A stretch of DNA of 64,000 nucleotides from Ensifer sp. IC3342. GTDB taxonomy: Bacteria; Pseudomonadota; Alphaproteobacteria; Rhizobiales; Rhizobiaceae. The translations under genes were made by a program, and so were the position numbers. Positions 1 through 9,514 of this stretch are shown piece after piece (within the stretch, counting starts at the first letter, position 1; every line of letters begins with the position of its first letter). The notes under the pieces were generated by a model, which had not been told where the DNA came from, did no database searches, and saw only the letters and a program-made list of their open reading frames with translations. Location of the stretch: positions 558,001 to 622,000 of the forward strand of contig NZ_JADYVE010000001.1 in the NCBI RefSeq assembly GCF_020193655.1, given 5' to 3'.

Positions 1-151
1 CTATGCTGAAGTGGTGCTTGAGGACGAGCTCCTGAAGACCTTCCGCGCCGGCGCGACCGCGACGTTCATCGTCTTCCAGTCGCCGGAGGAAGGCATCGGC
101 ATCCCGGTCGATCTCAAGGGTTTCGGCGAGGGCTACGACGCCCTCCCCTGA
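1..151 (+). CDS. Invasion-associated locus B (IalB) family protein, C-terminal end only
   Basis: The window opens inside a gene. The frame ending in TGA at 149-151 gives 49 residues finishing with a hydrophobic strand (TATFIVFQSPEEG), then IPVDLKGFGEGYDALP. A closing run of the form GIxxPVxLKGFxxGxxAL is typical of the C terminus of IalB-like periplasmic proteins of Rhizobiales. No start or signal peptide is visible, so this rests on the tail alone. A strong terminator follows 22 bases later. Confidence 0.6.
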   Translation, partial: YAEVVLEDELLKTFRAGATATFIVFQSPEEGIGIPVDLKGFGEGYDALP

Positions 152-172
152 TTTCGCGACCGTGCTGGATCT

Positions 173-202
173 AAAAAGCCGCGCTCCGGGCGCGGCTTTT
201 TT
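173..202 (+). terminator. Rho-independent terminator after the IalB-like gene
   Basis: An A-run precedes a GC-rich stem, AGCCGCGCTCCGGGCGCGGCT, followed by TTTTTT. A-tract, stem and T-tract together make it a good bidirectional terminator between the plus-strand IalB-like gene and the end of ribBA on the minus strand. Confidence 0.85.
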
Positions 203-226
203 CTTGCGGTACACAAAGACCGCTGC

Positions 227-1327
227 TTACAGAATCTCGGTGGCGGCAATCTTGATGCCGAAACCTTCAAGGCCGACATAGTGGCGCTCGCGCGAGGAAA
301 TGAGGCGGATCGACGTAATGCCGAGGTCCTTGAGGATCTGCGCGCCGAGACCGATTTCCAGCCATTCGCTTTCGCGGGCCCGGGCTTCCGAATGGGCCTC
401 GCGGTCATGCTTGCCCTTGCGCGCCGTTTGTGAGACGCCGACGCCGACGGAGCCCTCGCGCAGATAGACGATGACGCCCCTGCCCTCTCCGGCAATACGT
501 TTCATGATCGCGTCGATCTGACGGTCCCCGCCGAAGACATCCGAACCGACGTTCTCAAGGTGCAGACGAACGGGGATGTCGACACCGTCGCGAATATCGC
601 CGAAGACGACGGCAAGATGCTGCATCGGATCCCACGGGAGCGAATAGGCGTGACCCTTCGCCTTGCCGTAAGGCGTTTCGATCTCGAAGCAATTGCCCTG
701 CTCGATCAGCGTTTCCTTGCGCTGGCGATAGGCGATCAGATCCGCCACCGAGACCTGCTTCAAGCCATGGGTCTCGGCGAAGCTTTCGACCTGCGGGCCA
801 CGCATCACTGTGCCGTCGTCGTTGACGAGCTCGCAGATGACTCCGACCGGCGGGAGGCTCGCGAGCCTGCAGAGGTCCACGGCCGCTTCGGTATGTCCCG
901 AACGCATCAGCACACCGCCCTCGCGCGCCACTAGCGGAAAGATATGGCCCGGGCGGACGAAATCGGCGGGTCCGATGTTCGGATTGGCAAGGTTGCGAAC
1001 GGTCAACGTCCGGTCGTCGGCCGAGATACCGGTGGTGGTTCCGTGCCTGAAATCGACCGAAACGGTGAATGCGGTCGTATGGGCGGAATCGTTCTCCGCC
1101 ACCATCGCATTCAGATTGAGGCGCTTCGCCTCCTCGCGCGGCATCGGCGCACAGACGATGCCGGAGGTGTGGCGGACGATGAAGGCCATCTTTTCAGGCG
1201 TGCAATGCACGGCTGCGACGATCAGGTCCCCCTCGTTCTCGCGGCCGCCGTCATCGGTGACGACGACGATCTCGCCGGCCTCGAAGGCGCGAATGGCGTC
1301 TACGACGCGCTTCTGGTCATACGACAT
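227..1327 (-). CDS. ribBA: RibBA: 3,4-dihydroxy-2-butanone 4-phosphate synthase with a degenerate GTP cyclohydrolase II-like domain
   Basis: A 366-residue protein. The N-terminal ~205 residues are a DHBP synthase domain, which makes the four-carbon riboflavin precursor from ribulose 5-phosphate; the acidic loop DDGGRENEGDL and the RSGHTEAAVDL segment are both present. The C-terminal part has the GTP cyclohydrolase II fold, but the three zinc-binding cysteines are absent: the positions read LENVGSDVFGGDRQID where active enzymes have a Cys and a CxC pair. The C-terminal domain is therefore unlikely to open GTP. The ATG at 1327 has GGGAG upstream; a longer frame would run into aroC. It lies 17 bases behind aroC on the same strand, so the two are probably co-transcribed. 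Confidence 0.9.
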   Translation of the reverse strand: MSYDQKRVVDAIRAFEAGEIVVVTDDGGRENEGDLIVAAVHCTPEKMAFIVRHTSGIVCAPMPREEAKRLNLNAMVAENDSAHTTAFTVSVDFRHGTTTGISADDRTLTVRNLANPNIGPADFVRPGHIFPLVAREGGVLMRSGHTEAAVDLCRLASLPPVGVICELVNDDGTVMRGPQVESFAETHGLKQVSVADLIAYRQRKETLIEQGNCFEIETPYGKAKGHAYSLPWDPMQHLAVVFGDIRDGVDIPVRLHLENVGSDVFGGDRQIDAIMKRIAGEGRGVIVYLREGSVGVGVSQTARKGKHDREAHSEARARESEWLEIGLGAQILKDLGITSIRLISSRERHYVGLEGFGIKIAATEIL

Positions 1328-1344
1328 CAAGATTCTCCCGCAAA

Positions 1345-2442
1345 CTACTTCAGCCGCCCGGTCTGGCCCCGGTCGCGCAGGTAATGATCGGCAATCGTGC
1401 AAGCGACCATTGCCTCGCCGATCGGCACGGCCCGGATTCCGACGCAAGGATCGTGGCGGCCTTTGGTGCGCACATCCACCTCGTTGCCATCGCTGTCGAT
1501 CGATCGCCGTTCTGTCAGGATGGACGACGTCGGCTTGATCGCGAAGCGTGCAACGACAGGCTGACCGGTTGCGATGCCGCCCAAGATGCCGCCCGCATTG
1601 TTGGAAAGGAAAACCGGCTCGCCGCCGGGTCCGATGCGCATCTCATCGGCGTTCTCCTCGCCACTGATCTCGGCCGCGCCGAAACCGTTACCGATCTCCA
1701 CGCCCTTGACCGCGTTGATCGACATCAGGTTCGAGGCAATGTCCTGATCGAGCTTGCCATAGATCGGCGCGCCGATACCCGCGGGCACACCCTCGGCAAC
1801 CACTTCGACGACTGCGCCGATCGATGAACCGGCCTTGCGGATGCCATCGAGATATTCCTCCCAAACGGGAACGATGGCCGGGTCCGGAGCGAAGAACGGG
1901 TTGTTGCTCACCTCGGCCCAGTCCCAGTTGGCCCGATTAATCCTGTGCTTGCCGATCTGGACGAGCGCCCCGCGCACGATCAGGCCGGGCACCACTTTGC
2001 GAGCAATGCCGCCGGCTGCAACGCGGGCCGCCGTTTCGCGCGCCGAAGAGCGTCCGCCGCCGCGATAATCGCGAATGCCGTATTTGACGTCGTAGGTGTA
2101 ATCCGCGTGGCCGGGGCGGTAACGCTTGGCGATCTCGGAATAGTCCTTCGAGCGCTGGTCGGTGTTCTCGATCATCATCGAGATCGGAGTACCGGTCGAG
2201 ATCATCGTCTCGCCGTCATCGTCGAACATCACGCCGGACAGGATCTTGACCAGATCGTCCTCGCGGCGCTGGGTCACGAAGCGGGATTGCCCGGGCTTGC
2301 GCTTGTCGAGCCAGGCCTGGATCTCGGCGAGCGTGAAGCGAATGCCGGGCGGGCACCCATCGACAACGCAGCCAAGCGCCGGCCCATGGCTTTCGCCCCA
2401 GGTGGTGACGCGGAAGAGGTGACCGAAGCTATTGTGCGACAT
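1345..2442 (-). CDS. aroC: Chorismate synthase
   Basis: A 365-residue cytoplasmic enzyme, the usual length. It converts 5-enolpyruvylshikimate 3-phosphate to chorismate using reduced FMN, the last common step to aromatic amino acids and folate. The start [20 protein letters not shown] is the classical family signature 1, and further conserved blocks follow ([22 protein letters not shown]). The minus-strand ATG at 2442 is preceded by only a weak ribosome binding site. It is probably the first gene of an aroC-ribBA operon. Confidence 0.97.
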   Translation of the reverse strand: MSHNSFGHLFRVTTWGESHGPALGCVVDGCPPGIRFTLAEIQAWLDKRKPGQSRFVTQRREDDLVKILSGVMFDDDGETMISTGTPISMMIENTDQRSKDYSEIAKRYRPGHADYTYDVKYGIRDYRGGGRSSARETAARVAAGGIARKVVPGLIVRGALVQIGKHRINRANWDWAEVSNNPFFAPDPAIVPVWEEYLDGIRKAGSSIGAVVEVVAEGVPAGIGAPIYGKLDQDIASNLMSINAVKGVEIGNGFGAAEISGEENADEMRIGPGGEPVFLSNNAGGILGGIATGQPVVARFAIKPTSSILTERRSIDSDGNEVDVRTKGRHDPCVGIRAVPIGEAMVACTIADHYLRDRGQTGRLK

Positions 2443-2559
2443 GACGACAACCGAACGCTGACAACCGCGCGCAAAAACAGACGCGCGCCCTCTCTTAGTG
2501 GAAAGCCGTCAAAGGGAAAAGACTTTCTGCAGCACCAGCGGGCTTTGTCGATAAATCGA

Positions 2560-5274
2560 TCAGGAAGCGAGGCGGAATCCGCGATCCGTGGCGAACGCGA
2601 GGAAGCTTTCGCTGCTCAACGGCTTCGAAAAGGCGTAACCCTGCAGAAGGTCGCAACCGAGAATGCCGAGCATTTCCGCATGCGCCATGGTTTCCACGCC
2701 TTCGGCGACGGTTTCGATGCCAAGAGAGCGGCCGATGTCGATGATCGAGCGCACGAGTGCCTGCTCGGTTCGGGCGCCGAGCACCGGCGCCACCAACTGG
2801 CGATCGATCTTCAGGCGTTTCGGCTTGATCTTCAAGAGACTGACGATCGAAGTGTGCCCGGTACCGAAATCGTCGATCTCGATGTCGATGCCGAGCTTCT
2901 TGATCCCGTCGATATTAGCTGTAACGATGTCGTCGCTCTCATCGAGGAAGATGGACTCCACCAGTTCGAACGAAATCTGGCCGGGCACGATGCTCAGCCC
3001 CTCGAGCGAGGCGAGCAGATCCCTTTCCTGCAGGCGCTTGGCAGAGACGTTGACAGAAATCTTCGGCACCCGGAGACCGACCGCGGCCCAGCGCATACCG
3101 TCGGCAAGAGCCTTTTGCAGGACCAGCCGATCGAGCGTCGCTGTCACGTTCAGTTCTTCTGCAATCCTCAGGAACCGGTCCGGGGTCAGGATTCCCTCAC
3201 GCGGATGCTGCCAACGGATCAGCGCCTCGACTCCGGATAGCGCGAGCGTCGAGGCGTCGAACTGCGGCTGGTACCAAGGCACGAACTCGTCGCGTTCGAT
3301 CCCTTCCAGGATTTCATCGGCGATACGCTTGTTGGTCACCACTTCGGCCTGCAGCGCCTCGGTAAAGAACTGATAACGGTTGCGTCCACTTTCCTTGGCT
3401 CGATAAAGGGCGATGTCGGCGTTGACCAGCAGCTTGCGTGCGTCCTCCGTGGAACGATGGGCCACCGCAACGCCGATGCTGACGCCGAAGCGGCAAGGAA
3501 ACCCGTCATAGTCCACCGGCTGACGCATCTGCGCGATGATGTGGTCGCATAACGCGACCAAGGCTTTATCGTCCGGCGCTCCAGAGACCACCACGACGAA
3601 TTCGTCTCCGCCGATGCGGGCGACGATGTCATCCGCCGAGATGCTCGAGCGCAGAATTTCGGAAGCATGGACAAGCATGGCGTCGCCGGCGGCGTGCCCG
3701 AGCGTATCGTTGATCTGTTTGAAGCGATCGAGATCGATGTGCAGAATCGCGATGCTCTCGGACTTTTCGACGCTCGCCGCGAAGAGCCGATCCAGCGCCT
3801 TGTCGAGCATCCGCCGGTTGCCCAGCCCCGTCAGCGGATCATGCAGGGCATTGTGCTCGATGCGGTCCTTCGCATCGGCGAGCTCGGCATTCTTCATATC
3901 AGCGATCGCCTTGGCCGCCCTAAGCTGCTCGGTCATCAATACGTCGTCGGTGACGTCCCAGCTGATACCGGTGATTTTCGCCCGGCCGTCAGGTCCCTCG
4001 TGGGCTGAGCCCACATGGCGGACGTGACGGATGGAGCTGTCCGCCATCACGCGATATTGCGAGCGATGTTCAAGCCCTTCGTCCAGACTGCGGAACAAGG
4101 CGATGGAGGCAGCGGCGATATCGTCAGGATGCACCGTCGCGCGCCACTCCTCGTGAGTTGGATTGGACCCCGTGCACGCGAGCCCATGCAGATGGAACAT
4201 CCGATCATCCCAGGACCGCGCTTGCGTGGCAATGTCGATTTCCCAGATTCCGATCTTCGAAGCATCCAGGGCCAGGTTGAGACGATGGGACAAGGCCATC
4301 ACCTCGCCTTCACGCGCCCTCAGCTTGGCTATGTTGCGCTGCCGCTCATTGACAAGACCACCGGCGAGAAGGATTGGCACAACGACGACCACGACAGCGG
4401 CGATGGTCGCAAGCCTGATGTCACCACTGTCCTCCGGTTCCTGCGCCCAGCCGGCGACGGGAGTAGCGGCCAACTCCCACACGCCGCCGGGCAGAGACAG
4501 TTCGAGGATGACCGGCGAGTTCAGAAACACCCCGGTTTCGTCGAGAAACGGCTCCAGGATGTTGTCGCTGACCGAAACGTCGCGAATGGCAAGGTGAATA
4601 GGCACATGCCGATGGTCGCGGCTGGCCGTCTCGCGCATCTCCATGCTTTCCCCGTTGAGGCGCGCCGACCGATAGAGCGCCTCCTCATCGAGGATGGCCT
4701 CAACGAAGCCCCAGAATGCGGTTCGTCCCCCAGCATTGGAGGAGACCGGCACAAAGATCTCGAAGCCATTGCGGCCACTTGGCAGGCGCACCGGTCCAAC
4801 GACCACCGGCCTTGTCGTCGAAGCGGCACGGTCCAGCGCCACCCGCACTGCTCGGAATCTGCCAAGATCTGTGCCGACAAAAGATTGTTGACGCTCTCGC
4901 GAAAAAGTCATCGTGACGATGCCCGCCGGTGCCGCGGAAATGCGAACCAGCTGAGGATTTTGCAGGAGCAGCTTCGCCGCCAGTTTGCTGAACTCGCTCG
5001 CCGTCGTCTCCTGCTGAACGGCGATCCCGTTGGCCAGCCCGTAGAGCGCAGCAATATTGGTATTGAATTCCGCGCGGAAACGGCCCGCAATCAGGTTCAA
5101 TTCGTTTTCGACATCGATCTTGAGGTCCTTGCGAAAGTTCTCGCGATGCTGGCGTTCATAGATATTGCCGCCGATGAAGACCACGGCGCCCGCGATCACA
5201 GCCGGAATGAGTGACGGCTTCGCAAAATTGGCAATCGCACGAATGCGGCGACGCAGAGCGACGATGATCTTCAA
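2560..5274 (-). CDS. Membrane CHASE-PAS-GGDEF-EAL protein (cyclic di-GMP turnover)
   Basis: A 904-residue inner-membrane sensor that probably makes and/or degrades cyclic di-GMP. Order: TM helix ~21-37; periplasmic CHASE-like domain ~60-280, with the family pattern of a conserved FEIFVPV strand; second TM helix ~288-306; PAS domain ~332-445; GGDEF domain with intact GGDEF at 555-559; EAL domain with EAL at 683-685 and DDFGTGHTS downstream. Both catalytic motifs are intact, so either activity is possible. The start is inferred as TTG at 5274, because GGGGA lies six bases before it and it places the first helix correctly. The open frame continues upstream, but into the promoter region of the divergent DUF1344 gene. 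The external ligand is unknown. Confidence 0.88.
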   Translation of the reverse strand: MKIIVALRRRIRAIANFAKPSLIPAVIAGAVVFIGGNIYERQHRENFRKDLKIDVENELNLIAGRFRAEFNTNIAALYGLANGIAVQQETTASEFSKLAAKLLLQNPQLVRISAAPAGIVTMTFSRERQQSFVGTDLGRFRAVRVALDRAASTTRPVVVGPVRLPSGRNGFEIFVPVSSNAGGRTAFWGFVEAILDEEALYRSARLNGESMEMRETASRDHRHVPIHLAIRDVSVSDNILEPFLDETGVFLNSPVILELSLPGGVWELAATPVAGWAQEPEDSGDIRLATIAAVVVVVVPILLAGGLVNERQRNIAKLRAREGEVMALSHRLNLALDASKIGIWEIDIATQARSWDDRMFHLHGLACTGSNPTHEEWRATVHPDDIAAASIALFRSLDEGLEHRSQYRVMADSSIRHVRHVGSAHEGPDGRAKITGISWDVTDDVLMTEQLRAAKAIADMKNAELADAKDRIEHNALHDPLTGLGNRRMLDKALDRLFAASVEKSESIAILHIDLDRFKQINDTLGHAAGDAMLVHASEILRSSISADDIVARIGGDEFVVVVSGAPDDKALVALCDHIIAQMRQPVDYDGFPCRFGVSIGVAVAHRSTEDARKLLVNADIALYRAKESGRNRYQFFTEALQAEVVTNKRIADEILEGIERDEFVPWYQPQFDASTLALSGVEALIRWQHPREGILTPDRFLRIAEELNVTATLDRLVLQKALADGMRWAAVGLRVPKISVNVSAKRLQERDLLASLEGLSIVPGQISFELVESIFLDESDDIVTANIDGIKKLGIDIEIDDFGTGHTSIVSLLKIKPKRLKIDRQLVAPVLGARTEQALVRSIIDIGRSLGIETVAEGVETMAHAEMLGILGCDLLQGYAFSKPLSSESFLAFATDRGFRLAS

Positions 5275-5561
5275 TTGTTTTCCCCAATCCCCCGGCGCAC
5301 GGTAGCCATGGAGTCTTAAAATTGGCTTTCGCAAAATTTCTTTGGAAAACGTCGTGACAACGGCCGTCCGCCGGGCAACCGAACAACCTCGCTGGCTTGA
5401 AATTCCCCGCGACGACGTCCACTCTCCGATCGCCGGCCGCGCTGTCCCAAACCCAGCCGACAGTTGCGCTAAAGCAACGGTATAAGGCAACTTTTGCCAC
5501 AATCGGGGATCAAATGGTGATGACAAGAGTATTCGCAGAATCATTGAGGAGGGCAAAAAAG

Positions 5562-5822
5562 ATGCGATTTGTCATTGCCGCACTCATGGCCACTGCAGGT
5601 TTGCTTTCGCCGCTTTCCGCGCATGCCGAAAGCGCCGACGTGGAGGCGGTGATCACCAGCGTGGACACCGACCGCCTGAGCCTCTCGCTCGATGACGGCA
5701 AGAGCTACCAGGCTCCCGAGGAGTTCAACTTCGAGGGCCTCGAGGCAGGCGTCAAGGTTCTCGTCTTCTACACCGAAATCGATGGCAAACGCGTCATCAA
5801 CGACCTGGAAATCGTCCAGTAG
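5562..5822 (+). CDS. Small exported DUF1344 family protein
   Basis: An 86-residue protein with a clear signal peptide (MRFVIAALMATAGLLSPLSAHA, cleavage near residue 22). The mature ~64-residue beta-rich domain resembles the rhizobial DUF1344 family (roughly: VEAVITSVDTDRLSLSLDDG). The function is unknown; the protein is probably periplasmic. The ATG at 5562 is chosen because AGGAGGG sits eight bases before it; in-frame upstream codons lack a ribosome binding site. It is divergent from the CHASE-GGDEF-EAL gene across 287 bases. Confidence 0.75.
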   Translation: MRFVIAALMATAGLLSPLSAHAESADVEAVITSVDTDRLSLSLDDGKSYQAPEEFNFEGLEAGVKVLVFYTEIDGKRVINDLEIVQ

Positions 5823-5843
5823 CCGTGATCACGCCCGCCCTCA

Positions 5844-5991
5844 CACGCCGCGCGTCTTAGCCAGACGCGGAAAGGACGCTGCAGTACCTTCGCCATGCGC
5901 TTCGCATTTTGCTTTGATGCCGGCGGTCTGTTGCCGGAATGAGTTAAAGCGGGATGCGGGCGGAAAACCGCACACTTTCCTCATCCCGATC
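5844..5991. repeat. Partial RIME-type rhizobial intergenic mosaic repeat (two modules)
   Basis: Module 1 (5844-5887) is the dyad CGCGCGTCTTAGCCAGACGCGG followed by AAAGGACGCTG. Module 2 (5949-5991) is a palindrome starting GCGGGATGCGGGCGGAAAAC and ending CTCATCCCG. The same two modules recur at 36304-36445, and module 1 alone recurs at 14740, 30950, 50153 and 59013. Module 2 ends at the stop codon of the histidine phosphatase gene. Confidence 0.8.
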
Positions 5992-6575
5992 TAGACCCAG
6001 CCGATCGTCCCGTCAGCTATTCGTAGCAGCCGGTCCTGCGGAATGGCGGAAGCCGCCGCCTCGTCAGCGCTCATTTCTCCGAGAAGCTTAAACAGCACGC
6101 GAATGACGCCGCCATGCGTGACGCAGACGGTCGGCCGCGTCACGCTCTTCAGCCAGGCGCCCACCCGCCATGAGAGGATCTCGTAGCTTTCCGCATCTTG
6201 GCCGGGCGGGATGAAATCCCATTTGGCAACGCGTCTTTCGGCGATGCGCTCAGGTACCTGGCGCTTCAATTCGGGCAGGGTATAGCCTTCCCAGTCGCCG
6301 AAGGAGACTTCCTTCAGCCTGTCGTCGGTGCGGTAGGAAAGCGGATCGAGCCCCATGGCGTATCTGAGGCGCTCCATGGTCTCGCGTGTGCGGCCGAGCG
6401 GGCTGGCTACGAAATCGAAGTTGTCAGCTTCGCGCCCAAGGGTCTCCGCCAGGGCAACGCCGTTTCCGGTCGCCTGACGGCGACCGGTTTCGTTGAGAGG
6501 AATGTCCTTTTGTCCTTGAAGACGGCTTTCGGCATTCCAATCGGTTTGTCCATGCCGAACCATGTAGACGAGCAC
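5991..6575 (-). CDS. Histidine phosphatase family protein (phosphoglycerate mutase-like)
   Basis: About 194 residues of the branch-1 histidine phosphatase superfamily. The phospho-histidine motif is VRHGQTDWN near the N terminus; SPLGRTRET supplies the conserved arginine, and VTHGGVIR the second catalytic histidine. Members include cofactor-dependent phosphoglycerate mutases and small-molecule phosphatases; the substrate cannot be read from sequence. I favour GTG at 6575 because GGAG lies eight bases upstream. GTG at 6584 and ATG at 6563 are alternatives that change only the first few residues. It is 51 bases downstream of fabI on the same strand. Confidence 0.85.
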   Translation of the reverse strand: MLVYMVRHGQTDWNAESRLQGQKDIPLNETGRRQATGNGVALAETLGREADNFDFVASPLGRTRETMERLRYAMGLDPLSYRTDDRLKEVSFGDWEGYTLPELKRQVPERIAERRVAKWDFIPPGQDAESYEILSWRVGAWLKSVTRPTVCVTHGGVIRVLFKLLGEMSADEAAASAIPQDRLLRIADGTIGWV

Positions 6576-6626
6576 AGCGTTCACTCCGGGCGAGCTGTCA
6601 CCACCGCCGTCACATCAAAAAGGAAA

Positions 6627-7445
6627 TCAGTCCTTCAGCACGGAAATGTCCGGTGCATCGACAGCCTTCATGCCGACAGTATGATAACCGGAATCGACGT
6701 GGTGAACTTCGCCTGTGACACCGCTCGACAGATCGGAGAGCAGATAGAGCGCCGAATTGCCGACTTCCTCGATCGAGACTGTGCGCTTCAGCGGTGCATT
6801 GTACTCGTTCCACTTGAGGATATAGCGGAAGTCGCCGATGCCGGACGCGGCAAGCGTCTTGATCGGGCCGGCCGAGATTGCGTTGACGCGGATACCGCGG
6901 TTGCCCACATCGACGGCAAGGTAGCGCACGCTCGCCTCGAGCGCCGCCTTGGCAACGCCCATGACATTGTAATGCGGCATCACCTTCTCAGCGCCGTAAT
7001 AGGTGAGCGTCAGCATCGAACCGCCGTCGTTCATGATGCGCTCGGCACGCGCGGCGACGGCCGTGAACGAGTAGACGGAAATATCCATCGTACGCGCGAA
7101 GTTGTCGCGGCTCGTATCGAGGTAGCGCCCGGTCAGTTCATCCTTGTCTGAGAAGGCGATGGCATGCACGACGAAGTCGATCTTGCCCCACTTCTCTTCG
7201 AGCGTTGAGAAAACGGCGTCGATCGTTGCAAGGTCGGTCACATCGCAATGGCCCGCCATGAAGGCGCCAAGTTCCTGCGCTAGCGGTTCGACACGCTTCT
7301 TTAGTGCGTCGCCCTGCCATGTCAGTGCGATTTCCGCACCCGCTTCCGAGCAAGCCTTTGCGATGCCCCATGCAATCGAGCGGTTGTTTGCGACGCCCAT
7401 GATGACGCCGCGCTTGCCATTCATCAGACCCGATGCCTGAGCCAT
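6627..7445 (-). CDS. fabI: Enoyl-[acyl-carrier-protein] reductase (NADH)
   Basis: A 272-residue short-chain dehydrogenase/reductase of the FabI type, performing the last reduction in each round of type II fatty acid elongation. Visible are the FabI-specific N-terminal nucleotide-binding segment GVANNRSIAWGIA, the LTYYGAEKVMPHYN region and the Tyr-x6-Lys catalytic pair within YNVMGVAK. Length is normal. It is the target class of triclosan and diazaborines. The organism may carry a second fabI elsewhere, as S. meliloti does; this cannot be seen here. Confidence 0.95.
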   Translation of the reverse strand: MAQASGLMNGKRGVIMGVANNRSIAWGIAKACSEAGAEIALTWQGDALKKRVEPLAQELGAFMAGHCDVTDLATIDAVFSTLEEKWGKIDFVVHAIAFSDKDELTGRYLDTSRDNFARTMDISVYSFTAVAARAERIMNDGGSMLTLTYYGAEKVMPHYNVMGVAKAALEASVRYLAVDVGNRGIRVNAISAGPIKTLAASGIGDFRYILKWNEYNAPLKRTVSIEEVGNSALYLLSDLSSGVTGEVHHVDSGYHTVGMKAVDAPDISVLKD

Positions 7446-7645
7446 GGAATGTCCCCAATACTGTCTGCCTGCACCGGCCGCCGCCGGTGCGAGAGTTCAC
7501 GAATGTCAACGCCGCCGCACAGCATCTGTGCGGTGCGGCAAATTGTCGAGCATTGCCTATGGCATAGCCGTTAAAACGGTTCAAGCGCGGCGCAGATCAG
7601 GAACTGTTAGTCCCCGTAATATTGGTTCAGCTTGTCAGAAAACCG

Positions 7646-8704
7646 TCACAGATAAAGGCCATGGCGCAAGGATCGCATCAGGTCCGTTACCTTGTCGTCC
7701 GGGTTTTCGCGAAGCATCAGTCGCAGTTCGACAAGCAGATCTCCGGCTTCTCCATCCGCGCTGCGCAACCCCGCACCGGCAATTCGGATCACCTTATCCG
7801 ATCCGGACCAGGCGGGAACGGTCACCGTAACCGGCCCGTTTGGCGTTTCTACGACAGAATCACAGCCGAGCACGGCGTCTTCAAGGTCGAGCGGCAGTGT
7901 GGTCACCAGGTCGAGACCTTGCGTTCGGAACGGCCCTTCCTGGTTGATCCGCAACGTCGCCAGAACGTCGCCGCGCGCCATGCCCGTCATCCGGTAACCC
8001 TGTTCCTTGAGCCGGATGGCCTGGCCGTCGGTTGCGCCGGGCGGGATCGAGAGCTTCACAGTTTCTCCCTCCGGGAGCTCGATGGATACCCGGGCGCGAT
8101 TAACGACTTGCTCGATGCTCACATTCACGTCGACCGCCAGATCCGGCACTTTCTCGGCGGTTTTCGCGACGCGCCCACGAATTCGCCGGACGATCGCCGC
8201 AACTAGATCCGCCGCCGGTGCGGCGGAGCGCCGGACGACCGTCGCGTCGAACCTGGAAGCGTCCTCTCGTTTCGAATCCGCGGTCGCCTGCGGCCTCGTA
8301 TCCGTCGGCGGTTCGCCCTTCTCAACCGGCCGCGCAGACGCCGCTCTTGGCTTCGAGGGAGATGGAGCAGCCTGCGGTTCAACACCGAAAATGCGCGAGA
8401 TTGCCTCTTCCGCAGTTTCGGCGTCGACCGGCTCCTCGGCAGGCTCCGGTCCACGCATTTTCTGCTTCATAGCTTCCATGCGGCGCAGTTCGGCTTCACG
8501 CCGAACGCGATCGTAACGGCTTCTCAGCACCGGATCGCGCAACAGCTCGTAAGCCTTTCCCGCCTCGGCAAAGCGCTGTGTCGCCAAGGGATCGTCCTGG
8601 TTGTGGTCCGGGTGCACGGCCTTGGCTACGGATCGCCAAGCGGCTTTGATCTCATCTTGCCCGGCATTGCGGCGTACACCGAGAATTGCGTAGGGATCAC
8701 GCAT
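7646..8704 (-). CDS. DnaJ domain-containing chaperone (CbpA-like)
   Basis: A 352-residue protein. The N-terminal J domain (1-70) carries the HPD tripeptide at 31-33, needed to stimulate the DnaK ATPase. A charged and Pro/Ala-rich linker (~80-180) follows, then a C-terminal substrate-binding region (~185-345) of the DnaJ type (RVSIELPEGETVKLSIPPGA). There is no zinc-finger domain, so this is a type B (CbpA-like) co-chaperone and not the main DnaJ. It lies upstream of fabI, separated by 200 bases that contain the fabI promoter region. Confidence 0.88.
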   Translation of the reverse strand: MRDPYAILGVRRNAGQDEIKAAWRSVAKAVHPDHNQDDPLATQRFAEAGKAYELLRDPVLRSRYDRVRREAELRRMEAMKQKMRGPEPAEEPVDAETAEEAISRIFGVEPQAAPSPSKPRAASARPVEKGEPPTDTRPQATADSKREDASRFDATVVRRSAAPAADLVAAIVRRIRGRVAKTAEKVPDLAVDVNVSIEQVVNRARVSIELPEGETVKLSIPPGATDGQAIRLKEQGYRMTGMARGDVLATLRINQEGPFRTQGLDLVTTLPLDLEDAVLGCDSVVETPNGPVTVTVPAWSGSDKVIRIAGAGLRSADGEAGDLLVELRLMLRENPDDKVTDLMRSLRHGLYL

Positions 8705-8920
8705 GGTTTGTCACCATTTTCTCCGACCGGCGGCCTCTCCCTGATGCTCGCCTTGTACCTCACCATTTTGGAAGAAAGCCCGGCTTGCCGCCTTCTTCTC
8801 TCGGCGATGATCTGGAGAAGTTGCTAAATATCGGTTAGTCGGCGGCTATCGGACCGGCGCGAAAGGACCGGTGCCGATGCTTTTCCGCTGCTTTGAAACA
8901 ATGTGGTTAATCGAGGATTT

Positions 8921-9373
8921 TCAGCCCTGCGGGCCGAAGCTCGTCAGGTACCATTCGCCGTTGCCGAGCTGGCAGGCACTACCATCAAACTTCGCTATGC
9001 CTTCGTAAGAGTGACGGGTCGTGGTGAAGCGCCGGCAGAGCATACCGCTTGCACGGTCTTCCTGGATGGCACTGATCACGCCTGCACTGCCGGACGTCGC
9101 GTTTGCCCACGGGATCGGATTATCGCCACCCTGACTGATATCGGCGGAGGAAACGGCATTGCGCACCGCGACGGCGTCCGAGAGACCGTCCGAGGTTTTC
9201 GCCACCGGCACGGTTCCCGTCGACACGCGATCGACACTTGGACCGCCAAAGAGATCAAGGCCCGCGCCCATGCACCCCGGCAGAGCGAGGACTGCCATAC
9301 AAAGCATCCCGCTGCGCAGCAAGGCGAAGGAAAAACCCTTCTTGCCATCGATCGACTTTGCTATGTCTTGCAC
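8921..9373 (-). CDS. Predicted surface lipoprotein, RT0821/Lpp0805-like
   Basis: About 150 residues. The N terminus is basic, then hydrophobic (MLCMAVLALPGC), ending in a lipobox-like cysteine, so an outer- or inner-membrane lipoprotein is likely. The mature part ends GNGEWYLTSFGPQG and contains a Cys near MLCRRF, a pattern seen in rhizobial surface-antigen-like proteins; I am only moderately sure of the family. GTG at 9373 is chosen because AGGA lies just upstream; a longer frame would reach past 9450 toward pdxH. It is divergent from pdxH. Confidence 0.65.
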   Translation of the reverse strand: MQDIAKSIDGKKGFSFALLRSGMLCMAVLALPGCMGAGLDLFGGPSVDRVSTGTVPVAKTSDGLSDAVAVRNAVSSADISQGGDNPIPWANATSGSAGVISAIQEDRASGMLCRRFTTTRHSYEGIAKFDGSACQLGNGEWYLTSFGPQG

Positions 9374-9514
9374 GGCAATCCTGTCAGACTCGCAAGAGCT
9401 GCACGTTTTCCGAGGAAGTCCACAGGCAGGCTCTGACACTTTTCGATGCGGAAACACCGATCGGGCTCATCCCGAGGCGTTCCCGCGCCAGATATCACGG
9501 CATTGGAAGGCACT

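Noticed and set aside
1945-3240. A 431-codon plus-strand frame spanning aroC and the GGDEF-EAL gene
   Set aside because: It covers the antisense of two well-supported genes and shows no recognisable protein motif.
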